Position numbers and translations under genes: made by a program. This document shows, piece by piece, positions 42,343-51,728 of a stretch of DNA of 64,000 nucleotides; positions within the stretch are counted from its first letter, which is position 1, and the number at the start of each line of letters is the position of its first letter. The DNA comes from Solimonas sp041659605 (lineage in GTDB: Bacteria; Pseudomonadota; Gammaproteobacteria; Nevskiales; Nevskiaceae). The stretch spans positions 62,001 to 126,000 of the forward strand of contig JBAZXW010000002.1 in NCBI GenBank assembly GCA_041659605.1, read 5' to 3'. The notes beneath the pieces are model-generated. The model saw only the letters and a program-made list of their open reading frames with translations, was not told the DNA's origin and searched no databases.

Positions 42343-43125
42343 TCAGTTCCCGGTGAAATTGGGCGGCCGCTTTTCCTGGAAGGCCGCCATGCCTTCCTTC
42401 GCGTCCTGCGTGCTCGACATCACCGGCACCATTGCCTGGGCGAACTCCATCGATTCGCGCAGGCTCATGTCGCGCATGGCGTTGTAGGCCTGCTTGCCGA
42501 GGCGGATCGCGGTCGGCGACTTGTCGGTGATGCGCGCGAGCAGCCAGTCGAGCTTGGCGTCGAGCTCGGCGCGCGGCACGACGTAGTTGACGACGCCCCA
42601 GTCCAGCGCGTCCTGCGCGCCGAACTGCTCGCCGGTGATGCACATCTCCTGCAGCTTGCGCGGCGGCAGGATGCGCAGCATGTACGGCAGGATCATCATC
42701 GGCGTGACGCCGATCTTCGATTCGGTGGTGCCGATGCGGATGTCATCGGCGGCGACCGCCATGTCGCAGGCGCACAGCAGACCGAAGCCGCCCGCCATCG
42801 CATGGCCGTTGACGCGCGCGATCACGGGCAGCGTGCACTCCTGCAGCCGCTTGAAGAGATCCACGATGTAATGCTTCGGCCGCGCGAAGTCGACGGCGAA
42901 GGCGAAGCCCTGCGTACCTTTGGCCAGGTCCGCGCCGGCGCAGAAGGCCTTGTCGCCGGCTCCGGTCAGCACGATCGCCTTGACCTCGCCGCCGCTGACC
43001 GCGTCGGCGATGGCCTTGTCGATGCTGCGCACGACCTGCTCGTTGAGCGCGTTGCGGCGCTCCTCGCGGTTGATGGTGATCCACTGCACGCCATCGCGGC
43101 GCTCGATCAGCACGGGCTCGGACAT
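42343..43125 (-). CDS. Enoyl-CoA hydratase/isomerase family protein (AtuE-like position)
   Basis: 260 residues from ATG 43125, with GGGAG 7 bp upstream. Crotonase fold: RRNALNEQVVRSIDKAI, oxyanion CAGADLAKG, RVNGHAMAGGFGLLCACDMAVAADD and IGTTESKIGVTP. The first catalytic Glu of crotonase (GGGCELA) is replaced by Gly here; the second (TTESKIG) is present. It may therefore be an isohexenylglutaconyl-CoA-type hydratase with a modified site or an isomerase. First gene of the carboxylase operon, with the shared TTCGGGTGA promoter upstream. Confidence 0.87.
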   Translation of the reverse strand: MSEPVLIERRDGVQWITINREERRNALNEQVVRSIDKAIADAVSGGEVKAIVLTGAGDKAFCAGADLAKGTQGFAFAVDFARPKHYIVDLFKRLQECTLPVIARVNGHAMAGGFGLLCACDMAVAADDIRIGTTESKIGVTPMMILPYMLRILPPRKLQEMCITGEQFGAQDALDWGVVNYVVPRAELDAKLDWLLARITDKSPTAIRLGKQAYNAMRDMSLRESMEFAQAMVPVMSSTQDAKEGMAAFQEKRPPNFTGN

Positions 43126-43158
43126 CGGAAATCTCCCGGAATTTTCGTCAGGCGCCAC

Positions 43159-43193
43159 CTTAGGGAAGCGCTGGTGAGTCTACCTCACCCGAA
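43159..43193 (-). promoter_or_regulatory. Promoter with shared TTCGGGTGA box, carboxylase operon
   Basis: Minus strand TTCGGGTGA, 20 bp, CCTAAG, ending 34 bp before the hydratase start codon. Same element order and identical spacing as upstream of both DUF1302 genes; here the left half of the dyad is degenerate (CGCA). GTGAGG is the likely -35 with an 18-bp spacer. Confidence 0.55.
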
Positions 43194-43217
43194 TGCGGGA
43201 GAACCGATGCCTGCCGC

Positions 43218-43697
43218 TCAGCGGCGGCCTTGCCTTGCGCCCGACCACAACAAGCCGCCCTGCACGAAGGCGCTGAAGGCGGCGGCCAGAAACAGCAGAT
43301 AGCTGAGCGAGTTCGCCGCGCCCCCGCCAAACGCCAGCCCGCGGGCGCCGAACAGCGTGCCGACCAGGAAGCCCAGCGTATTGCCCCAGCCCGTGATCAC
43401 GACCGCCCACACGAAGCTGCGACGGCCGCGCTCGCCCAGCTGCAGATGGGTGCCGGCAAGCGCGAACAGCAGCATGGCGAGCGCGTTGATCACTGCGCCC
43501 AGATGCGTCCGCCGCCATGCCTGTTCGGTCCCGGGAAAGTCGAAATCGATCGCGGGCACCAGCGGCCACGCAGCAACATGCCCCAGGGCCTCGAACGTGA
43601 ATATCAGCCCCATGACCAAGCCGGCGATGAAGAGCCCAGCGGCGTGCCGAAAGATGCGGTCTCGCTGGGCAGCGGACAATGGGGTCAGTGGATCCAT
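43218..43697 (-). CDS. Styrene-oxide-isomerase-like membrane protein
   Basis: 159 residues from ATG 43697, four transmembrane helices (about 16-36, 62-80, 92-112, 130-148). The order VPAIDFDFPGTEQAWRRTHL, GAVINALAMLLFAL, VVITGWGNTLGFLVGTLFGARGLAFG matches what I recall of Pseudomonas StyC (IPGY..EFHVPGSPEGWARAHSGPALNG; GWANVGF; NRGLTFG). The heme-ligand His and nearby Asn of that enzyme have counterparts in RTHLGAVIN. Styrene oxide isomerases are heme b proteins catalysing Meinwald rearrangement of epoxides. Located after the YCF48 gene (110-bp gap); frame is open upstream but the first hydrophobic helix follows this ATG. The assignment rests on memory of one sequence. Confidence 0.65.
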   Translation of the reverse strand: MDPLTPLSAAQRDRIFRHAAGLFIAGLVMGLIFTFEALGHVAAWPLVPAIDFDFPGTEQAWRRTHLGAVINALAMLLFALAGTHLQLGERGRRSFVWAVVITGWGNTLGFLVGTLFGARGLAFGGGAANSLSYLLFLAAAFSAFVQGGLLWSGARQGRR

Positions 43698-43807
43698 GAC
43701 GATCTCGCGGCTATCGGTGGGCTCACGAATGCCGTCGCCCAATTCGGGAAGTCTGCACTCGAACCGGCCCGCGGATCGATCCGGCGCATGACACCCGGCG
43801 TCTCCGC

Positions 43808-44866
43808 TCAATGCGCCGGTCGTTTCCAGAAGCGCGCACCGGTGTCACCGACCGTCAGCAGACCCTGCTGCCACGGCAGCGCCTTGGAGAAAGCACCGAC
43901 CTCGATATCGCGGGACTCCGACCGCACCGCAACGAATGGCGGCCCCTGCGGCGGGACACTCTCGACACCGGCTGCGGCACGATCCAGCTCCAGCTGCTGC
44001 AAACGACCGTCGGCGCCGAGCACCTGCAGCGTGCCGTTGAGCCCGGCGAACGCGAAGGAATCATCCGGCAAGGCGCTGATGCCGAAGATCGACTGCACGC
44101 TGTCGTTGTCGATGCGTGCCCAGGCGCCGCCCGCGACATCGGCCGTCTGGAAGGCGTTGCCGCGCAGGCCGCCGACCACTGCACCCTTGTCGCCTTTGGA
44201 CGCGACCGCAAACAGCGAACTCTCGTAGGGAGACTGCAGCCGTTGCCAGCTGGCGCCATCGTCGGTCGACCGCGCCATCATGCCCTGCTCGCCGACGAGG
44301 AACAGCGAGCCATCGTTCAGGCGGGTCAGCGCGTTGAAGTGCAGTCCTTCCTCGACGAGCCCTCCCTCCGCGCGCGTCCAGCTCGCGCCGCCATCGACGG
44401 TCTGCAGCATCAATCCGTAGGCGCCGACGGCCAGGCCGCGCTGGGCATCGACAATAAGGACGTCGAGCAGCGCGTTCTCGCCGGGTTGGAAGTTCTGCAG
44501 CTGCCAGCTCGTGCCGCCATCCTGCGTGTGCAGCACGGTGGCGTCGTGTCCGACCGCCCAGCCGTTGCGCGCATCGGCAAAGCTCACCGCGGTCAACAGC
44601 ACGTTCACCGGCACCTCGGCCTGTGTCCAGGTCGCGCCGTCGTCCGACGTGAGGATATGGCCACGCGAGCCCACCGCGACGAGACGGTTGCCGGCGCGCA
44701 CGATCGCCGTCAGCAAGGCGCGGCTGGCCTTGTGGGCACGCTCGGCGGCGGTCGCGTCCGCGCCACTCGCGGCAGCTTCGTCCGCCAGCGCGATGTCGGG
44801 CGCCGTTGATACGGCAGCGCACAGCACCAGGGCCATCGCTCCAAACCGGGTGGTCATCGCTTTCAT
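43808..44866 (-). CDS. YCF48/BNR-repeat exported protein of the DUF1302-DUF1329-RND module
   Basis: 352 residues from ATG 44866, with AGGGGC upstream. A signal peptide (TTRFGAMALVLCAAVSTAPDIALA) is followed by beta-propeller repeats of the BNR/YCF48 kind: GSRGHILTSDDGATWTQ, GHDATVLHTQDGGTSWQ, GAYGLMLQTVDGGASWTR, GEQGMMARSTDDGASWQR. YCF48-like proteins accompany MMPL pumps and DUF1302/DUF1329 proteins; they may stabilise the complex. It lies 61 bp after the third DUF1302 gene. Longer reading from 44995 lacks any ribosome site and signal. Confidence 0.88.
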   Translation of the reverse strand: MKAMTTRFGAMALVLCAAVSTAPDIALADEAAASGADATAAERAHKASRALLTAIVRAGNRLVAVGSRGHILTSDDGATWTQAEVPVNVLLTAVSFADARNGWAVGHDATVLHTQDGGTSWQLQNFQPGENALLDVLIVDAQRGLAVGAYGLMLQTVDGGASWTRAEGGLVEEGLHFNALTRLNDGSLFLVGEQGMMARSTDDGASWQRLQSPYESSLFAVASKGDKGAVVGGLRGNAFQTADVAGGAWARIDNDSVQSIFGISALPDDSFAFAGLNGTLQVLGADGRLQQLELDRAAAGVESVPPQGPPFVAVRSESRDIEVGAFSKALPWQQGLLTVGDTGARFWKRPAH

Positions 44867-44927
44867 CGTTTGCCCCTGTGTCTCGAAGAAGACACCGCAC
44901 GCGTGTTGCGTGCGGCGCGCGTCATGC

Positions 44928-47438
44928 TCAGAACTGGTACTTGAAGAAGAAACCGAGGTTGTCGCGGTCGTGGTACAGGTTGTTGCGACCCGCACCCAGG
45001 TACGTGTTGTACGAGATCGTGAATGCGTACGACTTCTCGTAACGGGTCTCGAGCAGGAGGTTCAGCGACTTGCGTCCCTCGACGAAGTTGCCGGCGGGCC
45101 CCGGTGCGTTGCCGCCGATGTCGTGCATCCAGATGAACAGCGGCTGGATGCTCACGCCCGGTAGCACCGACTCGTAGCTGATGCGGCCAACGACGCGGTA
45201 GCCCCACGAGAACGCATCGGCAAACGCGGTGCGCGGCGCCTGGAACGGATTGAAGCGCAGGCCGTCCGGGCCGACGGTGCAGGTCGGGTTGGTCGAGCAC
45301 GCCAGCCGCGAACCGTCGGCCCCGCTGCCGTCGGCGCCCGCGCTGGCGTGCGTCGATGCGCTGTACGGCCCCTCGATCTGCAGCTCATCGAAGTCCGGCA
45401 TGTTGAGCACGTGCGTCGCCGCCAGCTCGTAGAGCAGGATCACCTGATCCGCGGCGATCCAGTTCTCCGAGAGGCCGAGCACGCGCGTCGCGCCGAGGTT
45501 GTATTGCATCACCTGGCCCGGGATCCAGCCCTGGATGTAGCTGTTCGGCGCGTTCTCGCCGATCTGACCACCGCGGTAGGGCGTGATGAAGTTCGGGAAC
45601 GAGCGCGCCGAACCGGGCGGCGAACCGACCACGAGGTTGATCGTGTCCGGATACGGGTTGTTGCCGTCGGCGTCGGTGAAGTCGTCGTCGTCGTACACCA
45701 CGTAGTCGCCGTTCTCGTCGAAGCCCAGGCCGGCGGTCGTGCCGGCGCAGCCGATGGCCTGGTCGTGGCAGCGCGTCAGCGTCGGTCCGAACGCGGCAAA
45801 GGCCAGATCGACGATCGCAACCTGCAGCGGCACGTTGGGGCGATAGGACACTTCGCCCTGGAACGAGTACTCGCCGTAGGTGGTCGTGAAGTCCAGGCCG
45901 AGCATGTGGATGTCTTCCGGGTACTCGACCAACAGCTTGGCGGTGTCGAGCGCCAGTGCGTCGCTCATCGGCTCCCCGGGTCGCGGCAGCAGCAGGTTAC
46001 TGACACCGGTGATTGCGGCCACCGGATCGGTGGCGCCGAGATCGTTGATCACGCCCGGACGCTGTGCCAGCAGATTGACCAGATCCATGCCGACCTGGGT
46101 CGATGCCGACAGCGCCGTCACCGGCATGTTCGGACAGGCCTGCAGGAACTCCAGCGTGTTGCTCGCGTCGAGGCCCAGTGCATTGCCCTCGCGGCGCGCG
46201 CAGCTTGCGTCGGTCGCGTAGAAGCTCACGTATGGCAGCTTCGAGTGATAGTTCATGAAGTACGCGCCCAGCTCGGTGCCGTCGTTGAGCCATTCGGCGT
46301 AGTACTTGAGCGAAAAGCCGTACTGGCCGGAGTCGCGCACCTCGTTGTCCTTGAGACGGTCGATCGTCAGCGTCGTCGGCGTGATCAGCGCCAGCGGACT
46401 GTTGATCAGGGAGCCGACATGGTCGGGGTCGTCCGCTGATCCGCCGAACGCGGCATTGACGCCGCTGCGCAGGTTGTCGGTGCCGATGTCGACGAAGGAC
46501 ATGTAGCTGCCGGGCGTCGGGATCTCGATCGGCTGCCACTCGTACTGGTAGTAGCCTTCCAGCGTGATGCCTTCGATGAGCTCGGCGCTCGCGCGCACCA
46601 TGCCGACCGGCACGAACAGTTCCTCGAGCAGGCCAAAGCCAAGGCGATAAAGGCTGTTGGCATTGACCGGCTGCGCCTGGTTGACGCTGTTGACGACCGC
46701 GACAGTGCTCTGCCCCCAGTTTACGGTCTGGCGACCGACGCGGAAGATCAGCTCGCGCTCGCCGCCAATCGGCGTGACCCCATAGAAGTTGGCGTCGAGC
46801 AGGTCGTAGCGAAGACCGATTTCCTTGGCCTCGTCGGTGACGCGATCCGTGTGCGTGCGCTCGCCGGGCCCATAGACGCGGCTGACATAGCGGTTGGCGG
46901 TCGGGCTGCCGGTGATGCCGGTCCGACCGGCGTTTTCCGCAGTGATGAGGTTCGGCCGGTATTCCTCGAAATCGTTGTAGTTGACGAAATCGTAGATGCC
47001 CATGCCACGGAAGAAGAATCCGTAGTTGCCGAACTTGATGCGCAGGTCCTGGCTCAGCTTGAACGGCGCCTGGGTGATGTCACCCTTGTCGTAGTTCAGG
47101 TTGCCGTCGTCGAAGTTCATCGTTGCCATGCCCGGCGCCGCACGCAGGTGCGCGGCCGGAAAGCTCTGCAGGCGGTGCAGACCCTGGCAGGACTGGTACT
47201 GATCGCCGCAGACATCCGGATCGAGCGCGGACTTGCCGACCAGGTAGTCCTCGCGATTCTCGACGCGCCACGAGGCGCCGAAGGTCGCCGTGTTGTTGAA
47301 CACGGCATCGACACCCTGGTCGAACAGGGTGAAGTTGTATTCCACCGCGCCGGCCGTCAGCGGGAGGGCGGCACAGACCATCGCCGCAAGCCGCACTCTG
47401 ACCGCACGTGCCGGCTTGCGTGCCTTGCTGGTATTCAT
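44928..47438 (-). CDS. DUF1302 family outer-membrane protein (copy 3, long form)
   Basis: 836 residues from ATG 47438, with GGAGAG 8 bp upstream. Signal peptide to about residue 33 (AALPLTAGA|VEYNF). The chain has LRIKFGNYGFFFRGMGIYDFVNYNDFEEYRP, IFRVGRQTVNWGQSTVAVVNSVNQAQPVNANSLYRLG and a C-terminal LYHDRDNLGFFFKYQF strand with terminal Phe. About 200 residues longer than copies 1 and 2, including a calcium-loop-like acidic run (VVYDDDDFTDADGNNPYPD). It belongs to the canonical RND-DUF1329-DUF1302-YCF48 order, where it probably forms the outer-membrane part. Confidence 0.92.
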   Translation of the reverse strand: MNTSKARKPARAVRVRLAAMVCAALPLTAGAVEYNFTLFDQGVDAVFNNTATFGASWRVENREDYLVGKSALDPDVCGDQYQSCQGLHRLQSFPAAHLRAAPGMATMNFDDGNLNYDKGDITQAPFKLSQDLRIKFGNYGFFFRGMGIYDFVNYNDFEEYRPNLITAENAGRTGITGSPTANRYVSRVYGPGERTHTDRVTDEAKEIGLRYDLLDANFYGVTPIGGERELIFRVGRQTVNWGQSTVAVVNSVNQAQPVNANSLYRLGFGLLEELFVPVGMVRASAELIEGITLEGYYQYEWQPIEIPTPGSYMSFVDIGTDNLRSGVNAAFGGSADDPDHVGSLINSPLALITPTTLTIDRLKDNEVRDSGQYGFSLKYYAEWLNDGTELGAYFMNYHSKLPYVSFYATDASCARREGNALGLDASNTLEFLQACPNMPVTALSASTQVGMDLVNLLAQRPGVINDLGATDPVAAITGVSNLLLPRPGEPMSDALALDTAKLLVEYPEDIHMLGLDFTTTYGEYSFQGEVSYRPNVPLQVAIVDLAFAAFGPTLTRCHDQAIGCAGTTAGLGFDENGDYVVYDDDDFTDADGNNPYPDTINLVVGSPPGSARSFPNFITPYRGGQIGENAPNSYIQGWIPGQVMQYNLGATRVLGLSENWIAADQVILLYELAATHVLNMPDFDELQIEGPYSASTHASAGADGSGADGSRLACSTNPTCTVGPDGLRFNPFQAPRTAFADAFSWGYRVVGRISYESVLPGVSIQPLFIWMHDIGGNAPGPAGNFVEGRKSLNLLLETRYEKSYAFTISYNTYLGAGRNNLYHDRDNLGFFFKYQF

Positions 47439-47526
47439 GGATGAAACTCTCCTCTCAATGCACGAGAGCACAGTGAGCCCGTGCCCCGGCGCAGCGCGCC
47501 GGGGCCGGACCTGGAATGGACCGCTG

Positions 47527-48882
47527 TTACTTCGACGCCTTCTTCTGCACCGAGTCCGCTTCGAACGCGTTGTCGGTGAAGGTGACGGTCTGGTCGTAAG
47601 GCTGGTCTTCGTTGTTCATCGCCGTGACGAAGTAGCGGCCGGAGTTGAAGTGGTAGATCACTTCGGGCTGCGTCGTCGCGGCAAGGATGTTGAAGTACTG
47701 GATCAGGTGACCTTCCTGGAACTGCATCAGCTTGTCTTCGTGGTCGTAGTTGTCGATCGCGACGACGTTCCAGCTGTCCTCGTCCAGGTACATGCGACGC
47801 TTCTTGAAGGTGTGGCGCTGTTCCGGCTTGTGGTCGGCCTCGACGACCCAGACGCGGTGCAGCTCGTAGCGGGTCAGCTCGGGGTTGACGTGGTTGGGAC
47901 GCGCGATGTCGGCGTACTTGGTCGGCGGCGACGAGATCTTGTACGAGTTGTACGGAATGTAGATCTCGCGCTTGCCGACCAGCTTCCAGCTGAAGCGCTC
48001 GAGCACGCCGTTGTAGTTGTCCACCTGGTCGTAGAACTGGTGCCCGTCGGTGCCCTCGTACGGATTGTCGCAGCACACCGCGGGCGCGCGACGGATGCGC
48101 TTGAGCGCCGGCGCGTACAGCCATGCGGCGCGGCCCTCGGTGCCGAAGCCCGCCTTCTCGTGCACGAGGATGTAGGTGCCGGCGATGCGCGGCGGCGAGA
48201 TCGTCTCCGACAGGTAGCGCAGGAAGTCGACGCCCGGCTTGAGTTCCGGCGGATTGGGATCAGTGATGTTCGAGTAGTAGAACTTCACGTCCTCGACGAC
48301 CTTGGTCAGCGTGAATTTGCCGTCCTGCTGCACGATCATCTGGTTGTTGTAGCGGCGCTGGGCATCGCCGCGCCACTTGGTGCGGTGATTCCAGATCGGC
48401 TCGGCGCCGGACTTCGGAATCGGGAATGGGAAGCCGACGAAGGCGCCCTTGGGATTGTCGACGCCGTCGAGCTCCGCTCGGGTCGCGTTCTTGACCGTCT
48501 CCTGCAGGATCTTGTCGGGGAAGGTGACCTTGCGGTGGCTCGGATAGACGTTGAGCTTGTAGCTGGTCGGGTAACGACGCAGCAGCTCCTTGTGCCCTTC
48601 GGTCAGCTTGTCCGCGTACTGACCGACGTTCGCCGAGGTGATCGTGAGCAGCGGTTTTTCGGCGAGCACTTCCGGATCGGTCGCGTACTCACCCTTGAGC
48701 GCGCCGTGCTGCTTCGCCGGCGTCCACTCGGGAATCGATCCGTCCTTGTTGCCGGCGCGCTCGGCGCCGACCGGCGTCAGGTCCTTGCCCAGCCGCGCCG
48801 CTTCGTCCGCAGAGGCCTTTGCCCACGCCGTCCCGGACACCATGCCGACGGCCGCGAGGGCCGTCACCAATACCTTCTTCAT
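47527..48882 (-). CDS. DUF1329 family exported protein (copy 2)
   Basis: 451 residues from ATG 48882 with GGAGAG 8 bp upstream. Signal MKKVLVTALAAVGMVSGTAWA, then the DUF1329 domain: LTEGHKELLRRYPTSYKLNVYPSHRKV, FVGFPFPIPKSGAEPIWNH, LVGKREIYIPYNSYKIS, YELHRVWVVEADHKPEQRHTFKKRRMYLDEDSW. Paralogous to the protein at 9202-10584 over its full length, but with the complete N-terminal part (LGKDLTPVGAERAGNKDGSIPEWTP) that copy 1 has shortened. LolB/LppX-like periplasmic lipid carrier by family reasoning, delivering substrate between the RND pump and the DUF1302 barrel. Confidence 0.92.
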   Translation of the reverse strand: MKKVLVTALAAVGMVSGTAWAKASADEAARLGKDLTPVGAERAGNKDGSIPEWTPAKQHGALKGEYATDPEVLAEKPLLTITSANVGQYADKLTEGHKELLRRYPTSYKLNVYPSHRKVTFPDKILQETVKNATRAELDGVDNPKGAFVGFPFPIPKSGAEPIWNHRTKWRGDAQRRYNNQMIVQQDGKFTLTKVVEDVKFYYSNITDPNPPELKPGVDFLRYLSETISPPRIAGTYILVHEKAGFGTEGRAAWLYAPALKRIRRAPAVCCDNPYEGTDGHQFYDQVDNYNGVLERFSWKLVGKREIYIPYNSYKISSPPTKYADIARPNHVNPELTRYELHRVWVVEADHKPEQRHTFKKRRMYLDEDSWNVVAIDNYDHEDKLMQFQEGHLIQYFNILAATTQPEVIYHFNSGRYFVTAMNNEDQPYDQTVTFTDNAFEADSVQKKASK

Positions 48883-49028
48883 CACCGATACTCTCCTATG
48901 GGATATGCGGCCGCCTCGCGTTGCGCACGCGCCGGGGCAAGCCTTTGACTGACCAACACGGCTCCTCACATCAGTCTTCTTGTTGATCCGATTCATCTGA
49001 ACGGCACGAACGGGCATGTCGTTCGCAT

Positions 49029-51638
49029 TCACGCCAGCGACACTTCGGTCGCGGTGGTCTGGGCGTCGCCGTCGGCCTCGGCGGCGCGACGCCGCAGCAG
49101 GAAGGCCGCAAAGGCCGGCAGCAGCACGGCTGCGGCAACGGCGTTGGCGAAGAACATCATCGTCAGCAGGATGCCCATGTCGACCTGGAACTGGAGATCC
49201 GAGAACAGCCACGTGCAGACCGTCGCGCCGAGCGTCAGCGCTGTGAAGATCACCGCCTTGCCGGTCTGGTGCAGGGTGTTGGCGTAGGCCTCGCGCAGCT
49301 TCATGCCCTTCTGCAGGACGTTCTCTTCGAGCACGCTGTAGATGTAGATGCCGTAGTCGACGCCGATGCCGGCTGCGAACGCCGCGACGGCGAGGTTCGA
49401 GAACTTGACGCCGATCTGCAGCCAGACCATCACTGCGTACGAGACCACGTGCACCAGCGCCAGCGGCACCAGCACGCAGACCATGCCGGCGACACTGCGG
49501 AACGACAGCGCGACGCAGACGCCGATGCCGAGGAACAGCCACAGCAACACGGTGTGCTCGGTGTCCTTGATGACATCGTTGACGGCCGCCATGACGCCGA
49601 CGTTGCCGGTCGCCAGACGGAAGCGGACGGCCGCGTCCGGTGGCAGCTCGGAATTGAACTTCTCGACCGCCGCGATGATCTGGTCGATGGTTTCGGCCTT
49701 GTGGTCCTGGGTGAAGACCAGTACCGGCATTGCGCTGCAGTCCTCGTTGAGCAGTCCGGTGGAGCTCGGGAACGGCTGCACCGTCACCACCAGCGCACCG
49801 CTTTCGCGCGGCAGCGTGTTGAACTTGGGGTTGCTCTCGCTGTAGCTGTTGAACACCTTCTGCTGCAGCTTGGGCAGCGACAGCGTCGACTGCACGCCCG
49901 GCGTGTTCTCCATGCGCCAGGCGAAACGGTCCATCAGCGAGACGATCGAGTGATCGATGCAGCCGTCGGGCTTGCCCTCGCCGACGACCTTGAGCACGTC
50001 GACGCCGATCGAGAAGTCGTTGACGATCTTCGCGGAGTCGACGTTGTAGCGCGCGGTCGGCCGCAGCTCCGGCACGCCATCGTGCAACTCGCCGATCTTG
50101 AGATCGCGCGACACCCAGTTGCCGGCCACCCACAGCGCACCGGCGGCGATCAGCACGACCGCCGCGACTGGCTTGCGTGTCAGGTTGGACAGCACGCTCC
50201 AGACCGGTTCGAGCTGGCGGTCGCGCCGATGCTGGTGTTCGCGGAAGCGCGCCGGATCCTTGAGGTTCGCGAAGGTCAGCAGGCAGGGCAGCAGCATCTT
50301 CTTGCACAGCACGATCGCGAGCAGACCGAACATCGCGTTGATCGCCATCTCGCGGACGATATCGATCGGGATCAGCAGGATCGTGCCGAAGCCTACGAAG
50401 TTGGTGGCCAGCGCGGAGATGCCGGGGATCACCAGGCGGCGGTAGGTTGCGACCGCGGCGTCGAAGGCGCCGAGGCCGTGATCGGCCGTCTCGTTGAGCC
50501 AGAAGTTCGTGATCTGGATGCCATGCGAAGTGCTGATCGCGAGCACGATGAAGGGCATCAGCACGGCAAACGGGTCCAGGCCGAAGCCGAACAGATGCAG
50601 CAAGCCCAGTTCCCAGACCACGGCCAGAATGCCGCATGCCGTCGGCAGGAACGCGACCTTGAACGAGCCGCAGTACCAGGACAGCAGCAGCCAGACCAGA
50701 AAGACGGTCAGGCCGAAATACGAGAACACCTCGAGCGCGCTGTCGGCAATGTCGCCGACGGCCTTGGCAAAACCGATGATGTGCACGTCGACGCCGGGCG
50801 TGTAGTCCGGGTTCGCCGCTTCGACGACCTCGACGTCAGCACCGTGGATACGGAGCATCTCCTCGCCGCCGTCCGCGGCCTGCACGGGAACGTCGAATCC
50901 GGTGAACCGGAACAGCACGCCGCGCTCGTCGTGGTAGACCTTACGCACGACGTCGCCGGCCTTGCGCGACGCCAGGTCGGACTTGAGGCGGTACTCATAC
51001 ATGCGCTCGCTGGTGAAGCGGCGGCGGATCTCCTCGAGACGGTGCGCGGTCTCGATGTAGTCGAGCTTGACACCGCTGACCGGGTCGCGTTCGAGCAGCT
51101 CGGCGAACACCATCGCCGCGCGCTGGTCATTGGCGACGAGACGACCGACGATCCCTGCCTTCTCGACATTGCTGCGCACCCGGTCGAGCATCTCGTCGGT
51201 CGGCTTGAAATCCGCCGGGACGACGTTGCCGCCCTGGAATCCACCTTCGACGACCTCGAGGTAACGCACGTCCGGCGTGAAGATCGAGCTGACACGCGAG
51301 CGGTCCATGCCCGGCGTGTAGTAGACCGCGTCGGTGAGCTTGCGCAGCGCCCGCATGAAATCGGGCGTGTAGATGTCGCCTTCCTTCTGGCTCAGCGCCA
51401 CCAGCGTGACGTTGGCGCCGCCGAACTCCTTCTCGTACTGCTTGTAGACCTGGATGTACGGATGGTCGAGCGGAATCTGCTTCTCAAAGCCCGCATCGAT
51501 CCGCAGGTGCGAGGCCTGCCAGCCGAGCAGCACCGTGATCAGACCCAGCACCGTGAGCGTCAACCAGCGCCGGCTGAAGATCAGCGGCTCGGTGTACTTC
51601 ACAAAGGCCTTCGCAAAGGCACCGCGAGAATCGTGCAT
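49029..51638 (-). CDS. MMPL/RND family transporter
   Basis: 869 residues, about twelve transmembrane helices in two MMPL halves. TM1 (RRWLTLTVLGLITVLLGW) leads into a periplasmic domain, then a helix cluster with LPTACGILAVVWELGLL, SHGIQITNFWLNETADHGLGAFDAA and FVGFGTILLIPIDIVREMAINAMFGLL; the second half repeats with RSVAGMVCVLVPLALVHVV, AFAAGIGVDYGIYIYSVLEE and LTLGATVCTWLFSD. The GVDYGIY motif is the usual proton-relay helix of MMPL pumps. First gene of the export/uptake module, with a sigma-70 promoter and a palindromic operator upstream. Substrate probably hydrophobic; direction (import or export) unknown. Confidence 0.92.
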   Translation of the reverse strand: MHDSRGAFAKAFVKYTEPLIFSRRWLTLTVLGLITVLLGWQASHLRIDAGFEKQIPLDHPYIQVYKQYEKEFGGANVTLVALSQKEGDIYTPDFMRALRKLTDAVYYTPGMDRSRVSSIFTPDVRYLEVVEGGFQGGNVVPADFKPTDEMLDRVRSNVEKAGIVGRLVANDQRAAMVFAELLERDPVSGVKLDYIETAHRLEEIRRRFTSERMYEYRLKSDLASRKAGDVVRKVYHDERGVLFRFTGFDVPVQAADGGEEMLRIHGADVEVVEAANPDYTPGVDVHIIGFAKAVGDIADSALEVFSYFGLTVFLVWLLLSWYCGSFKVAFLPTACGILAVVWELGLLHLFGFGLDPFAVLMPFIVLAISTSHGIQITNFWLNETADHGLGAFDAAVATYRRLVIPGISALATNFVGFGTILLIPIDIVREMAINAMFGLLAIVLCKKMLLPCLLTFANLKDPARFREHQHRRDRQLEPVWSVLSNLTRKPVAAVVLIAAGALWVAGNWVSRDLKIGELHDGVPELRPTARYNVDSAKIVNDFSIGVDVLKVVGEGKPDGCIDHSIVSLMDRFAWRMENTPGVQSTLSLPKLQQKVFNSYSESNPKFNTLPRESGALVVTVQPFPSSTGLLNEDCSAMPVLVFTQDHKAETIDQIIAAVEKFNSELPPDAAVRFRLATGNVGVMAAVNDVIKDTEHTVLLWLFLGIGVCVALSFRSVAGMVCVLVPLALVHVVSYAVMVWLQIGVKFSNLAVAAFAAGIGVDYGIYIYSVLEENVLQKGMKLREAYANTLHQTGKAVIFTALTLGATVCTWLFSDLQFQVDMGILLTMMFFANAVAAAVLLPAFAAFLLRRRAAEADGDAQTTATEVSLA

Positions 51639-51713
51639 CGAATATCCCCACTCACACCTGGAACCGGAAGGGCTCCCCGCACGGCAGACCGTGAAGGTGC
51701 CTTTTCATAGTAC

Positions 51714-51726
51714 GTGGTAATACCAC
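51714..51726. promoter_or_regulatory. Palindromic operator GTGGTA-A-TACCAC
   Basis: A perfect 6-bp-arm palindrome around one base, lying just downstream of the -10 of the RND promoter, where a bound repressor would block initiation. Size and symmetry fit a TetR- or MarR-type site; no regulator gene is adjacent. Confidence 0.5.
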
Positions 51727-51728
51727 TC

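Noticed and set aside
47527..50637. A 1036-codon minus-strand frame extending the DUF1329 gene
   Set aside because: The upstream 585 codons are an alternative frame of the MMPL transporter gene; the DUF1329 signal peptide and ribosome site define the true start at 48882.
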